Shown in pieces: positions 1-5,438 of a stretch of 5,438 nucleotides of DNA (within the stretch, counting starts at the first letter, position 1; each line of letters starts with the position of its first letter). The translations under genes and the position numbers were made by a program. The DNA is from an uncultured Clostridium sp. (GTDB lineage: Bacteria > Bacillota > Clostridia > TANB77 > CAG-508), in assembly GCA_905203195.1 (NCBI GenBank), contig CAJKVD010000069.1, positions 1 through 5,438 of the forward strand, written 5' to 3'. Under the pieces are notes generated by a model. The model was not told the DNA's origin and did no database searches. It worked only from the letters and a program-made list of their open reading frames with translations.

Positions 1-2625
1 ATATCCATCAATATATAAATTAAAATCAAGACTTAGATTAATTAGAATTTGTATTATTTTCTCAAGTAATTCTATAACTTTTTCGTTATTTCCTAATCCC
101 ATTTCTTGATTAGCCTTCTTATATAATGACATCAATTTGTCTTCTGGTGCAACTACCTCACCTTGATGTCTGTTATCACCTATCATAGCCAATTGAGGTG
201 TGTTTGCTTTTACATAACCACCTTGTGCTAGTCTAGGTAAATTTAGACTTCCTATCTTTCTTACACTTACTCCAGGAATTAAGTTTATTAAGTCTATACC
301 ACCATTAATTAATGAAATTGCTCTATTTATTGTTCTTTCAATTAAAGATATAACTCCATTAATTCCTGATTTTACAGCATTTGATATAGCATTTCCTATA
401 CTTGTTCCTAAATTAGAAAATGTATTTTTTATTTTTTCCCATATTCCACTAAAGAAATTGCCTATATTACTAAATACTCTCGTAATTCCGTTATATGCTT
501 GTTGAAATATATTTGAAAACCAACTCCCTACCACTGAAAATATTCCTTTTATTCCTTGCCATGCCCCAGATGCCGTATTTTTTATATTATTCCACAAATT
601 TCCAAAGAAATTTTTAATAGGAATAACAATCTTTTCATTAAACCATTGTCCTGCATTATTCCAAGCATTTTTTATTCCTTCCCAACATTTACTTGCAGTT
701 TCTTTTACTTTATCCCAATTTTTTATTAATAATACTACAATCGCAATTAATGCTGCTATAGCCGCTACGACCAATGTTATTGGCGATGTTAATACTGCTA
801 ACGCTGCATTAAATAACCATGTTGCTACTGTTGCTGCTGTTGTTGCTGCAGTACCAGCAATAGTTGCTGCTGTATTTGCAATTTTAGCTCCTGTGTTTAT
901 AACCCATTGTGCTGCCTGTTTAACTAAAGCTGCCGTTCCTGAAGCAATGCTTACCACAAAATCTTTCGCATACATCAATGTTAATGCAATCGTTTCTGTT
1001 TTATCTGCAATTTTTGCAATTACATTCCCTAAAATAGCATTTTTTAGCAATCCCAATGCTGCAATTACTCCTCCTGCCTGTTGTATAAAAGACATTAATT
1101 CTACAACTTTCCATGCACCAAAAAATCCTAATACAGCAATTTCCATTCCAGTAACTACACTTTGATTATCGCTCATCCAATTTCCTATTTTAGTTAAAAC
1201 ATTCGCTAGTAAATTAAGTGTATCTACTATCATTCCACCTGTCCACTTTGCGATAGGTTCTAAGAAATTATTCCAAAACCATTGAAAAATTGGTTTAAAT
1301 GCTGTTATTAATGGATTTAAAACAGTTAATGCTCCTGCAATTAAATTTAAAAATGCAGGAAGTAAATCTTGTATAGTCCATTTGGCTAATGGGACTAAAA
1401 CATTGTCATATAACCATTTTAAACCATCTTTTATTGTAGTTATCAGTGGTTGTGCTGCTTCTTTTACTTTGTTAAAAGAATTAATAAGCGGTTCAAAATT
1501 AATATCACCAAATATTTTTCCAATATCACTTGCTTGTTTTTTTAGATTATCTGTTAAATTTAGTCCACTTGTACCTATTTTTCCTCCTGCACCACTTCCA
1601 CTTGAAGAACTATCACTATCATCTTTCTTTAATATTTGTGCAGTATCAAATGAAGCCAAACTTTTTAGATCTTTAGCAGATTTTTTGGCACTATCTCCAA
1701 TTCCACTCACAGCATCACTCGCTTTTGATGCATCTGACGCTAAGTCTGAAACAGTACTTGTGCTATCATCTCCGCCAGCATTTCCGAATATCATTTCTGT
1801 AAATGATTTAAAAGCATTTGCTAACACTTGGAGTTTTGAAAGTACCATATTTATTCCTTTTATAATAGGTGTAAAAATATTAATAAAACCTTGTCCTAAT
1901 GCTGCTTTTAATTCATTAAATCTTAGACTTAATACTCTTGTTTGGTTTGCCCAACTATCACTAGTCCTTGCAAAATCTCCATTTGCTATATTTAATTTAT
2001 CTAATACAAATTTATATCTTAAAGCTACTTTTTCTTGTTCTGACATTTTAGATGTTGTTTTTCCATAGCCATTTGCCAATGCATATTGGTCTAGTGCATT
2101 TTGTGTCATTACAACACCTAAATCTTTTAATGTTTCTGTTTCACCAGTAAATACTGATTTTAATTTTGTATATGCTTCATCACTTGATAAATTGTAAAAA
2201 GAAGCAACATCACCTGTTAATCCTGTTAATGTTTCTGACATTGCTAATGCTTCTTTATTCGAAAAATTGAATGCTTTTGCCATCGCACCAAATGTACCAG
2301 CATACTTTTTAGTTACAGTTTGACCCAAACCAAATTGAGTAATTGCATTCTCGGCAAATCTATTTACTTCTGTATTTAAACTTCCAAAAGTAACATCAAC
2401 AACATTCTGCACTTCTGTTAAATCAGAACCTAAATCAATACATTCTTTACCAAAATTTACTATTGCTTTAACAGAGAATGCTGCTACTGCTAATTTACCA
2501 ATTTTCTTTAATGAGTTCTCTATTCCTGAACTTTTTATTGCATTTGTTGTATCTTTTAGTCCTTTATTAAATGGATTTGAATTTAATAATAATTCAAAAT
2601 CAACAGAGCCCACATTCGTACTCAT
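1..2625 (-). CDS. Tail tape measure protein, 3' end cut by window edge
   Basis: An unbroken frame of 875 codons from ATG 2625 to the left edge, by far the largest gene here. The tape measure fills the tail tube, sets its length and helps DNA cross the host membrane. The N-terminus MSTNVGSVDFELLLNSNPFN is typical. Residues about 60-245 form the conserved helical head with FGLGQTVTKKYAGTFGAMAK, TGLTGDVASFYNLSSDEAY and SWANQTRVLSLRFNELKAAL. A Ser/Gly/Asp linker follows (335-348). Next come two copies of a Trp-containing repeat (404-416, 449-461), a hydrophobic Ala-rich region (about 506-600) and a strong membrane-type helix (614-635, SPITLVVAAIAALIAIVVLL). Trp/Phe-rich repeats run over about 637-740. 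Near the end is the family's highly conserved LPRLAQGGYVKANTPQLAMI plus GDNRHQGEVVAPEDKL (about 793-831). By comparison with relatives only a few dozen residues should be missing. Several plus-strand open frames within it are only its antisense shadow. Confidence 0.95.
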   Translation of the reverse strand, partial: MSTNVGSVDFELLLNSNPFNKGLKDTTNAIKSSGIENSLKKIGKLAVAAFSVKAIVNFGKECIDLGSDLTEVQNVVDVTFGSLNTEVNRFAENAITQFGLGQTVTKKYAGTFGAMAKAFNFSNKEALAMSETLTGLTGDVASFYNLSSDEAYTKLKSVFTGETETLKDLGVVMTQNALDQYALANGYGKTTSKMSEQEKVALRYKFVLDKLNIANGDFARTSDSWANQTRVLSLRFNELKAALGQGFINIFTPIIKGINMVLSKLQVLANAFKSFTEMIFGNAGGDDSTSTVSDLASDASKASDAVSGIGDSAKKSAKDLKSLASFDTAQILKKDDSDSSSSGSGAGGKIGTSGLNLTDNLKKQASDIGKIFGDINFEPLINSFNKVKEAAQPLITTIKDGLKWLYDNVLVPLAKWTIQDLLPAFLNLIAGALTVLNPLITAFKPIFQWFWNNFLEPIAKWTGGMIVDTLNLLANVLTKIGNWMSDNQSVVTGMEIAVLGFFGAWKVVELMSFIQQAGGVIAALGLLKNAILGNVIAKIADKTETIALTLMYAKDFVVSIASGTAALVKQAAQWVINTGAKIANTAATIAGTAATTAATVATWLFNAALAVLTSPITLVVAAIAALIAIVVLLIKNWDKVKETASKCWEGIKNAWNNAGQWFNEKIVIPIKNFFGNLWNNIKNTASGAWQGIKGIFSVVGSWFSNIFQQAYNGITRVFSNIGNFFSGIWEKIKNTFSNLGTSIGNAISNAVKSGINGVISLIERTINRAISLINGGIDLINLIPGVSVRKIGSLNLPRLAQGGYVKANTPQLAMIGDNRHQGEVVAPEDKLMSLYKKANQEMGLGNNEKVIELLEKIIQILINLSLDFNLYIDGY
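817..875 (-). repeat. Low-complexity Ala/Thr-coding stretch in the tape measure
   Basis: On the plus strand this reads as irregular TGTTGC/TGCTGT repeats. On the coding strand it gives an Ala/Thr/Ile/Val run (AATIAGTAATTAATVATW) leading into the membrane-type helix. It is simple-sequence DNA within an open frame, likely prone to in-frame length change. Confidence 0.6.
1240..1419 (-). repeat. Internal protein repeat in the tape measure (about 45-residue period)
   Basis: Two copies of a Trp-bounded motif lie 45 residues apart: WLYDNVLVPLAKW (404-416) and WFWNNFLEPIAKW (449-461). The first is followed by DLLPAFLNLIAGALTVL and the second by MIVDTLNLLANVLTKIG, so the duplication covers most of each period. 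The DNA copies have diverged, so this is an old protein-level duplication. Repeats with regular Trp/Phe spacing are common in tape measures, where repeat number relates to tail length. Confidence 0.7.
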
Positions 2626-2630
2626 ACCTA

Positions 2631-2640
2631 CTCCTCCCCT
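2631..2640 (-). promoter_or_regulatory. Strong ribosome binding site of the tape measure gene
   Basis: The minus-strand sequence AGGGGAGGAG ends 5 bases before the ATG at 2625. It is one of the strongest Shine-Dalgarno matches in the window and fixes the start of the tape measure protein. The whole spacer after the com-like gene is only 46 bases (2626-2671), otherwise without recognised structure, so a Com-like RNA binder acting on its neighbour would have to act here; that is speculation. Confidence 0.8.
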
Positions 2641-2671
2641 CTTTTTTAGGATAAAAGCAGGTATTGGCTAA

Positions 2672-2824
2672 CTACTCACCACTAATGGTCGTGTTGCTCA
2701 CTCTGTCTTTTTCATCTATATCAATTTTAATTGTTTTCTTACATCGTATACATTTTATTTCACCCTTGCATTTTTCAACCTTTAATAAAAGTTGATTACA
2801 ATTAGGGCATCTTACTTCTGTCAT
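2672..2824 (-). CDS. Com-like zinc-finger protein (50 residues)
   Basis: A small open frame directly upstream of the tape measure gene. It begins MTEVRCPNCNQLLLKVE, continues with GEIKCIRCKKTIKIDI and ends VSNTTISGE. Two CxxC knuckles (C6/C9 and C25/C28) would hold one zinc ion; an extra Cys is at 19. The layout xRC.NCN.LL.K......I.C.RCK closely resembles phage Mu Com, the RNA-binding activator of mom translation, and many Bacillota prophages carry a Com-family gene in their tail region. The ATG overlaps the TGA of the chaperone extension (ATGA), and GGTGAT (2830-2835), complementary to the extreme 3' end of 16S rRNA, sits 5 bases upstream. Zinc binding is a confident reading; a role as an RNA-binding translational regulator is inferred from Mu, and its target here is unknown, as no mom-like gene is in view. 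It is truncated after the finger compared with Mu Com (about 62 residues). Confidence 0.8.
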   Translation of the reverse strand: MTEVRCPNCNQLLLKVEKCKGEIKCIRCKKTIKIDIDEKDRVSNTTISGE

Positions 2825-3211
2825 TTGTTATCACCAGCCATTTCTTTAAATGCTTTTTGAAATTCTGTAATAACTTTTTCATAATCTTCTTTGCTCATTT
2901 TCTTTGCTAATTTATTTCTATATTTCCATCGTATATTTTTTTGCTCTTGTGTGAAGTTTTTTAACATTTCTTCATCATCTTCACTGCGAATTTGAACAAT
3001 GTTTCCGCAGTGGTGTATCTGGCATCAACCCAGATATAAGATTGCACAATTCTGCATAACTCATTGTGTCTATTTCTTTTCTTATTCTTATTCCATATTG
3101 TTTTGCTAAACTTGCCTCAATCAAAGGCCAGTCTTCTTCCATGTCGTACCATAATTCTGTTTCATTATTTGTTTTGAAATCGTTTTTCCATTTCCTCATA
3201 AGTAATTTCAT
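2821..3211 (-). CDS. Tail assembly chaperone C-terminal extension (gpT-like), split by a second frame change
   Basis: This is the part added to the chaperone by frameshifting; in lambda the equivalent T domain contacts tube subunits. Segment one (3211-3008) carries DWPLIEASLAKQYGIRIRKE and SYAELCNLISGLMPDTPL. Read on, that frame ends at a TGA (2983-2981) after an uncharacteristic tail, RKHCSNSQ. Segment two, one base further on (3006-2821), reads GNIVQIRSEDDEEMLKNF, then QEQKNIRWKYRNKLAKKM, and ends AGDNK-TGA. In phages I recall, ...SGLMPDTPLG.IV.IRSE..EEMLK.F...Q..IR... is one continuous protein, so a single extra base near 3007 (CTGCGGAAAC instead of CTGGGAAAC) splits this one. A fusion with both shifts would be about 217 residues. 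None of the in-frame ATGs (3211, 3199, or the one in YDMEEDW) has a Shine-Dalgarno site. The break may be a mutation, a read error or a second recoding event. The stop overlaps the com-like start as ATGA. Confidence 0.7.
3165..3211 (-). other. Overlap zone for programmed frameshift (+1 or -2) in the tail assembly chaperone
   Basis: Both frames are open only here: the downstream frame begins after a TAA just before 3211, and the short form ends at TAA 3167-3165. Moving from the upstream to the downstream frame needs +1 or -2, not -1. Three candidate slip points are visible. (1) GAA AAA CGA: a run of five A (3183-3187) lets Lys-tRNA move back two bases and re-pair fully before a CGA codon, probably slow in such an AT-rich genome. 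(2) TTT CAA: Phe-tRNA can move forward one base from TTT to TTC (3176-3179). (3) AAA TAA: a stop-associated +1 slip (3165-3170). No downstream stem-loop was identified with confidence. The existence of the shift is well supported by layout; the exact site is open. Confidence 0.6.
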
Positions 3212-3473
3212 TTACTTGTGCCATTATTGCTATAATAATAACTTTTAAGTCTGCAACTTTTACTTTCATTCCTTTTATTTCTTCTAATGCTTCTTTTCCT
3301 AGTAATAATTCTATTATTTTAAATAATCCATCTAAACTATCATCTTTTTTAAATAAATCTTGTGCTTTCAACATTGTCTCTGCTCCGCAGTCTACTTCAT
3401 ATGTTTTGCCTTCTGCTATTGTTATTGTTTGTGGTTCATGACTTAATTTTGAACTAATATCTATATTTGCCAT
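3165..3473 (-). CDS. Tail assembly chaperone, short form (gpG-like)
   Basis: A 102-residue protein lying between the tail tube and tape measure genes, where siphoviruses encode the tail assembly chaperone (lambda gpG). It starts with MANIDISSKLSHEPQTITIA, a beta-hairpin-like N-terminus common in this family in Clostridia phages (GKTYEVD follows at about 22-28). Helices come next: AETMLKAQDLF, GLFKIIELLLGKEALEEI, a VADLKVIIIAIMAQVNEITY segment and the acidic/basic end EEMEKRFQNK. A clear AGGAGG lies at 3482-3487, 8 bases before the ATG. The downstream frame overlaps the last 47 bases and lacks a ribosome site, which is the classic layout of a chaperone with a programmed frameshift into a longer gpGT-like form. 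The short form should be the major product; it acts in the cytoplasm during tail assembly and is absent from virions. Confidence 0.8.
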   Translation of the reverse strand: MANIDISSKLSHEPQTITIAEGKTYEVDCGAETMLKAQDLFKKDDSLDGLFKIIELLLGKEALEEIKGMKVKVADLKVIIIAIMAQVNEITYEEMEKRFQNK

Positions 3474-3498
3474 TTCAAATTCCTCCTAAATATATTTA

Positions 3499-3522
3499 TA
3501 AGAGGCCTTTAAAGACCTCTTA
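3499..3522 (-). terminator. Hairpin between tail tube and chaperone genes, possible leaky terminator or mRNA stabiliser
   Basis: A near-perfect inverted repeat: TAAGAGG (3499-3505) pairs with CCTCTTA (3516-3522). Inside it, after one mismatch, CTTT meets AAAG with no room for a loop, so the folded RNA probably has a 7-bp stem with a loop of about 10 bases. On the coding (minus) strand it is followed by an A/T mix, not a run of T, so it is a poor intrinsic terminator. On the plus strand a CTTTTT follows, but nothing on that strand needs ending. Its place after the most abundant tail protein suggests it lowers read-through or protects the 3' end of the tube mRNA; this is inference. Confidence 0.5.
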
Positions 3523-3557
3523 CTTTTTAATATCTTATTTTTTACTGCTTGTGTTGT

Positions 3558-4004
3558 TTAAACACTTTGTGGTGATGCTTCTGTGTATGTTGGTTTTCCA
3601 TTTGACATTACATCAAATTCTAACGGAATAACTTCTGTTGATTTTCCAGCTCCCCAGTTTGTTATGTTAAATATTGCATTTTCAAATACTAATCTTGCAC
3701 CATTTGGAAATGTCCATTGTAAACATCCTTCAACATCTCTTCCATTTTTTAGTGCTAATCCTGCTACATAATCATTTCCAGTATCTCCAAAATTTCTTTT
3801 TCCAGAAATTGAAATAGTAACAGATTTAGAAGTCATTAATCTTCTAACCCATCCTTTTTGATCTAATGGATTCCATTCTTCTACTCCATTGTCTAATTTT
3901 ACTGAAAAACTTTCCATATCAGCTATATCAGTTAAAGCTTCTTTAGTAGCACCAACTTGGAATTGATTTTCATATACTGGATACACTCCTGTTTTTGCTG
4001 CCAT
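3558..4004 (-). CDS. Major tail (tail tube) protein
   Basis: A 148-residue protein that I identify as the tail tube subunit, which polymerises into stacked rings around the tape measure. It opens with MAAKTGVYPVYENQFQVG, has a helical stretch around residues 19-31, then the conserved core EEWNPLDQKGWVRRLMTSKS (about 42-61). Next are a strand with VTISISGKRNFGDTGNDYVA and the C-terminal strands LQWTFPNGARLVFENAIFNI and STEVIPLEFDVMSNGKP. The E.W.P.D..GW.R.L.T.K..T.S..GKRN.GD.GNDY pattern is typical of tube proteins in Clostridia prophages. The length is normal and there is no extra Ig-like decoration domain. The ribosome site is AAAGGGTGA at the end of the preceding gene. The gene is followed by a hairpin-bearing spacer, the only sizeable gap in the operon, as expected for a highly expressed virion protein. 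Confidence 0.9.
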   Translation of the reverse strand: MAAKTGVYPVYENQFQVGATKEALTDIADMESFSVKLDNGVEEWNPLDQKGWVRRLMTSKSVTISISGKRNFGDTGNDYVAGLALKNGRDVEGCLQWTFPNGARLVFENAIFNITNWGAGKSTEVIPLEFDVMSNGKPTYTEASPQSV

Positions 4005-4408
4005 TATTTTTCACCCTTTCTATATAATAAATTTAATTCTATTGAAAACTTGTAAATATTGTTTTCATCTGCACCTAAATCAATAGGTCCATTATATAAA
4101 CACTCAATTGAGCAATTATAATCATCAATAAAAAAAGAACTACAGTCTAATAGTTCATAGATCTTATTGGCCATCGTTTCAGCCATATTATAATTTTTAG
4201 TCCATCTTAATAGTAATGTAACTGGTAATATTCCATAACTTTTCAACTTTTTATATTTAGAATTGTCTTCTAATTGTCTACGATTAGCATATAAAGCAAT
4301 TGCTCTATCTTGATTTTCATCCATTTGACCTATGTACCATTTTGGACACTCTGTAATACTAGTTTTTAAATAATCTCTTATTTTAGATACACTAATTCTT
4401 GCTATCAT
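4004..4408 (-). CDS. Tail terminator (phage minor capsid 3 type)
   Basis: A 134-residue protein matching in size, order and style the minor capsid protein 3 / tail terminator family, which caps the tube and joins the tail to the neck. The N-terminal helix (SVSKIRDYLKTSI) is followed by the strand segment WYIGQMDENQDRAIALYANR, which in this family precedes a KLKSYGILPVTLLLRW strand. Then comes a helix with NMAETMANKIYELLDC and a closing strand pair ending GPIDLGADENNIYKFSIELN. The phrase GPIDLG.DE.NIYKF is characteristic of terminators in Bacillota phages. An AGGAG (in AAGGAGAAATGGATAATG) sits about 9 bases before the start. Start and stop both overlap neighbours by one base (TAATG at 4408 and 4004), so it is tightly coupled to the neck and tail tube genes. 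Confidence 0.82.
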   Translation of the reverse strand: MIARISVSKIRDYLKTSITECPKWYIGQMDENQDRAIALYANRRQLEDNSKYKKLKSYGILPVTLLLRWTKNYNMAETMANKIYELLDCSSFFIDDYNCSIECLYNGPIDLGADENNIYKFSIELNLLYRKGEK

Positions 4409-4770
4409 TATCCATTTCTCCTTTTTAACATTTGTTTAAAATATTTTATTGGTAAATCTTTCTTGTTTCCATTAATATAATCATCAAAATAATACTGTTT
4501 TGCATTAGGGTTTTTACCTTGTTTTATATGTATTTCTGGGTCGAAATAAACCTTTCTTGAATATACTGTATCTACAACTATTCTAGCAACACCTTTTATA
4601 ACATTTTTATCATCTACAAAAGTGCTATCATTTTGCATTGTACCAGTATCAAATGGCATTGTTTGACTTTGAATTAAATCTGTTTTTACCGCTTCTGCAG
4701 TATCTATCAATGCTAATCTTGCATTTTCTAATAATTCATTTATATTTTTAGTATTATATGTTATTTTCAT
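4408..4770 (-). CDS. Neck protein (phage minor capsid 2 type)
   Basis: A 120-residue protein of the minor capsid protein 2 family, equivalent in position to lambda gpZ or HK97 gp10-like neck (tail completion) proteins. Residues 1-35 form a helix (NINELLENARLALIDTAEAV). They are followed by the family's most recognisable motif, MPFDTGTMQNDS (about residues 38-49), then strands VARIVVDTVYSRKVYFDPE (about 61-79) and the C-terminal NPNAKQYYFDDYINGNKKD with a basic tail. The PFDTG..Q.ST pattern and the YSR.VYFDPE and NPNA.....DD segments are what I recall for this family. A GGAG about 9 bases before the ATG (4780 region) serves as ribosome site, inside the preceding gene. The TAA overlaps the next start as TAATG at 4408. 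Confidence 0.85.
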   Translation of the reverse strand: MKITYNTKNINELLENARLALIDTAEAVKTDLIQSQTMPFDTGTMQNDSTFVDDKNVIKGVARIVVDTVYSRKVYFDPEIHIKQGKNPNAKQYYFDDYINGNKKDLPIKYFKQMLKRRNG

Positions 4771-4771
4771 A

Positions 4772-5119
4772 TTAAATCAACTCCAATGTTGTATGATGAA
4801 CGGTTCCGTCTGGATTTCTTGGTCTACTTGCTTGATAAATTTCATACTCTATGTCATTTATTATTACTTGTCCACCACTTATTTTCTTTATAGTTGGTGC
4901 TATATCTCCAAGTAATATTACTTTTCCCACAAGTTGAATCTTTCTTCCATCTGAACTAATTATAATTTTAGTTGTTTCAACAAATCTACATTTTTGATTT
5001 TCTAAATTGAAAGAAGTTAAAGGCTCACCATCTTCTGATAAGCCTTCTTGATATATAACTACATCACATTTATTATTTAATAATCTTTCCAAGTGCTTTG
5101 GATTTAACCTCTTTATCAT
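4772..5119 (-). CDS. Head closure protein (phage minor capsid 1 type)
   Basis: A 115-residue protein of the kind annotated as putative minor capsid protein 1 in Bacillota phages, thought to be the head-closure (stopper) ring below the connector. It starts MIKRLNPKHLERLLNNKC and continues as short beta strands: CDVVIYQEG, QKCRFVETTKIIISSDGRKI, VGKVILLGDI, GQVIINDIEYEIYQA, and the C-terminal NPDGTVHHTTLELI. The DGRKIQLVGKVILLGDI segment followed by a Gly-rich turn and a final strand resembles this beta-barrel family. The start overlaps the upstream TGA (ATGA), so it is probably reached by coupled ribosomes; only a weak GGG lies upstream. Its TAA is one base from the next ATG at 4770. The family call comes from pattern recognition and order, not a search. 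Confidence 0.75.
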   Translation of the reverse strand: MIKRLNPKHLERLLNNKCDVVIYQEGLSEDGEPLTSFNLENQKCRFVETTKIIISSDGRKIQLVGKVILLGDIAPTIKKISGGQVIINDIEYEIYQASRPRNPDGTVHHTTLELI

Positions 5120-5438
5120 ATAACCCTATTTGTTAATCCTGTTCTTTTTAAATAGAAAAAGGCTAATTTTGATATATTTAGTTTATCTGCCATATCTTGT
5201 GATTCCTTTTCATTTACTGTTAAGTCTCCACCTATAGAATAACTAGATATACTATTATCATCATATAATCCTTCTTCTTTTAGATATTCAGCTTGCAAGC
5301 AAGTTGCTTTGATTATTAAATCTTTTTGTTGTGTTGTTAAATTATTAAATCCTCTTCTTTCAACTCTTGTCAATGTAGCTCTGTTGACATCTATTGAGGC
5401 AAACTCCAAATATTTTTCTATTTCTTCATTCTCTAATA
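5116..5438 (-). CDS. Head-tail connector protein, 5' end cut by window edge
   Basis: Small acidic, mostly helical protein placed first in a head-to-tail gene series, where siphoviruses carry the connector (adaptor) that docks on the portal ring. The frame stays open to the right edge, reading LENEEIEKYLEFASIDVNRA, so the true start lies beyond the window. A TTG at 5409 could be taken as a start, but it has no Shine-Dalgarno site and lies inside an open helical frame, so I do not accept it. About 106 residues are visible. Typical features are the early SIDVNRATLTRVERRGF segment, a central helix (LTTQQKDLIIKATCLQAEYL) and a C-terminal helix ending in YLKRTGLTNRVI. Its TGA stop overlaps the next ATG as ATGA (5116-5119), which implies translational coupling. 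The assignment rests mainly on gene order and size; a connector of the HK97 gp6 or SPP1 gp15 type is the best guess. Confidence 0.7.
   Translation of the reverse strand, partial: LENEEIEKYLEFASIDVNRATLTRVERRGFNNLTTQQKDLIIKATCLQAEYLKEEGLYDDNSISSYSIGGDLTVNEKESQDMADKLNISKLAFFYLKRTGLTNRVI

Noticed and set aside
817..875. Possible CRISPR-like or microsatellite array
   Set aside because: The repeats are short, irregular and in frame, and simply encode an Ala/Thr stretch of the tape measure; there are no spacers.
893..1165. 90-codon open frame on the plus strand
   Set aside because: Antisense to the tape measure; no Shine-Dalgarno site and no recognisable protein features.
1382..2068. 228-codon open frame on the plus strand
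   Set aside because: Lies fully antisense to the tape measure frame. Its composition (Ser, Leu, Phe, Ala-rich) is what the reverse complement of such a gene gives, it has no ribosome site, and no known family is recognisable.
2678..2689. Short palindrome ACCACTAATGGT at the end of the com-like gene as a possible Com operator
   Set aside because: Only a 4-bp stem and a 4-base loop; this is expected by chance and gives no basis for an operator claim.
3165..3191. Canonical -1 frameshift at GGAAAAAC in the chaperone
   Set aside because: The -1 frame leads to about 20 unremarkable residues and then TGA; the recognisable extension is in the +1/-2 frame.
3066..3248. 60-codon plus-strand open frame over the chaperone overlap
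   Set aside because: Antisense to two well-supported minus-strand frames; phenylalanine/tyrosine-rich shadow of Lys/Glu-rich coding sequence.
3583..3771. 62-codon plus-strand open frame within the tail tube gene
   Set aside because: Antisense shadow of a confidently identified gene.

Overview
The window is a densely packed phage structural module, read entirely from the minus strand, from the right edge to the left. It is strongly AT-rich, uses the standard bacterial code (TGA, TAA and TAG all end genes) and has Shine-Dalgarno sites of the GGAGG type. This and the protein types suggest a siphovirus-like phage or prophage of a low-GC Bacillota host, probably Clostridia. No integrase, lysis or host gene is present, so the window alone cannot separate a free phage from a prophage.

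In transcription order the layout is: a head-tail connector, cut by the right edge (5438-5116); a head-closure protein of the minor capsid 1 type (5119-4772); a neck protein of the minor capsid 2 type (4770-4408); a tail terminator of the minor capsid 3 type (4408-4004); the tail tube (major tail) protein (4004-3558); an 84-base spacer with a hairpin; the short tail assembly chaperone (3473-3165); its frameshifted C-terminal extension (3211-2821); a 50-residue Com-like zinc-finger protein (2824-2672); and the tape measure protein (2625 to past the left edge). The first five genes abut or overlap by 1-4 bases, as expected of a translationally coupled operon. No convincing promoter or strong terminator was seen, so transcription probably enters from beyond the right edge and leaves past the left edge.

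The genes build the head-tail interface and the tail. Connector and closure proteins seal the portal, the terminator caps the tail, the tube protein polymerises around the tape measure, and the chaperone pair (short form plus frameshifted long form) keeps the tape measure soluble and recruits tube subunits.

The most interesting stretch is 2672-3211. The chaperone extension lies in the +1 (equivalently -2) frame relative to the short form rather than the usual -1. It then changes frame again near 3007, where one extra base appears to separate two recognisable halves of the same protein. The stop of the second half overlaps the start of the Com-like gene in an ATGA, so expression of that small protein may depend on how ribosomes get through the two frame changes.
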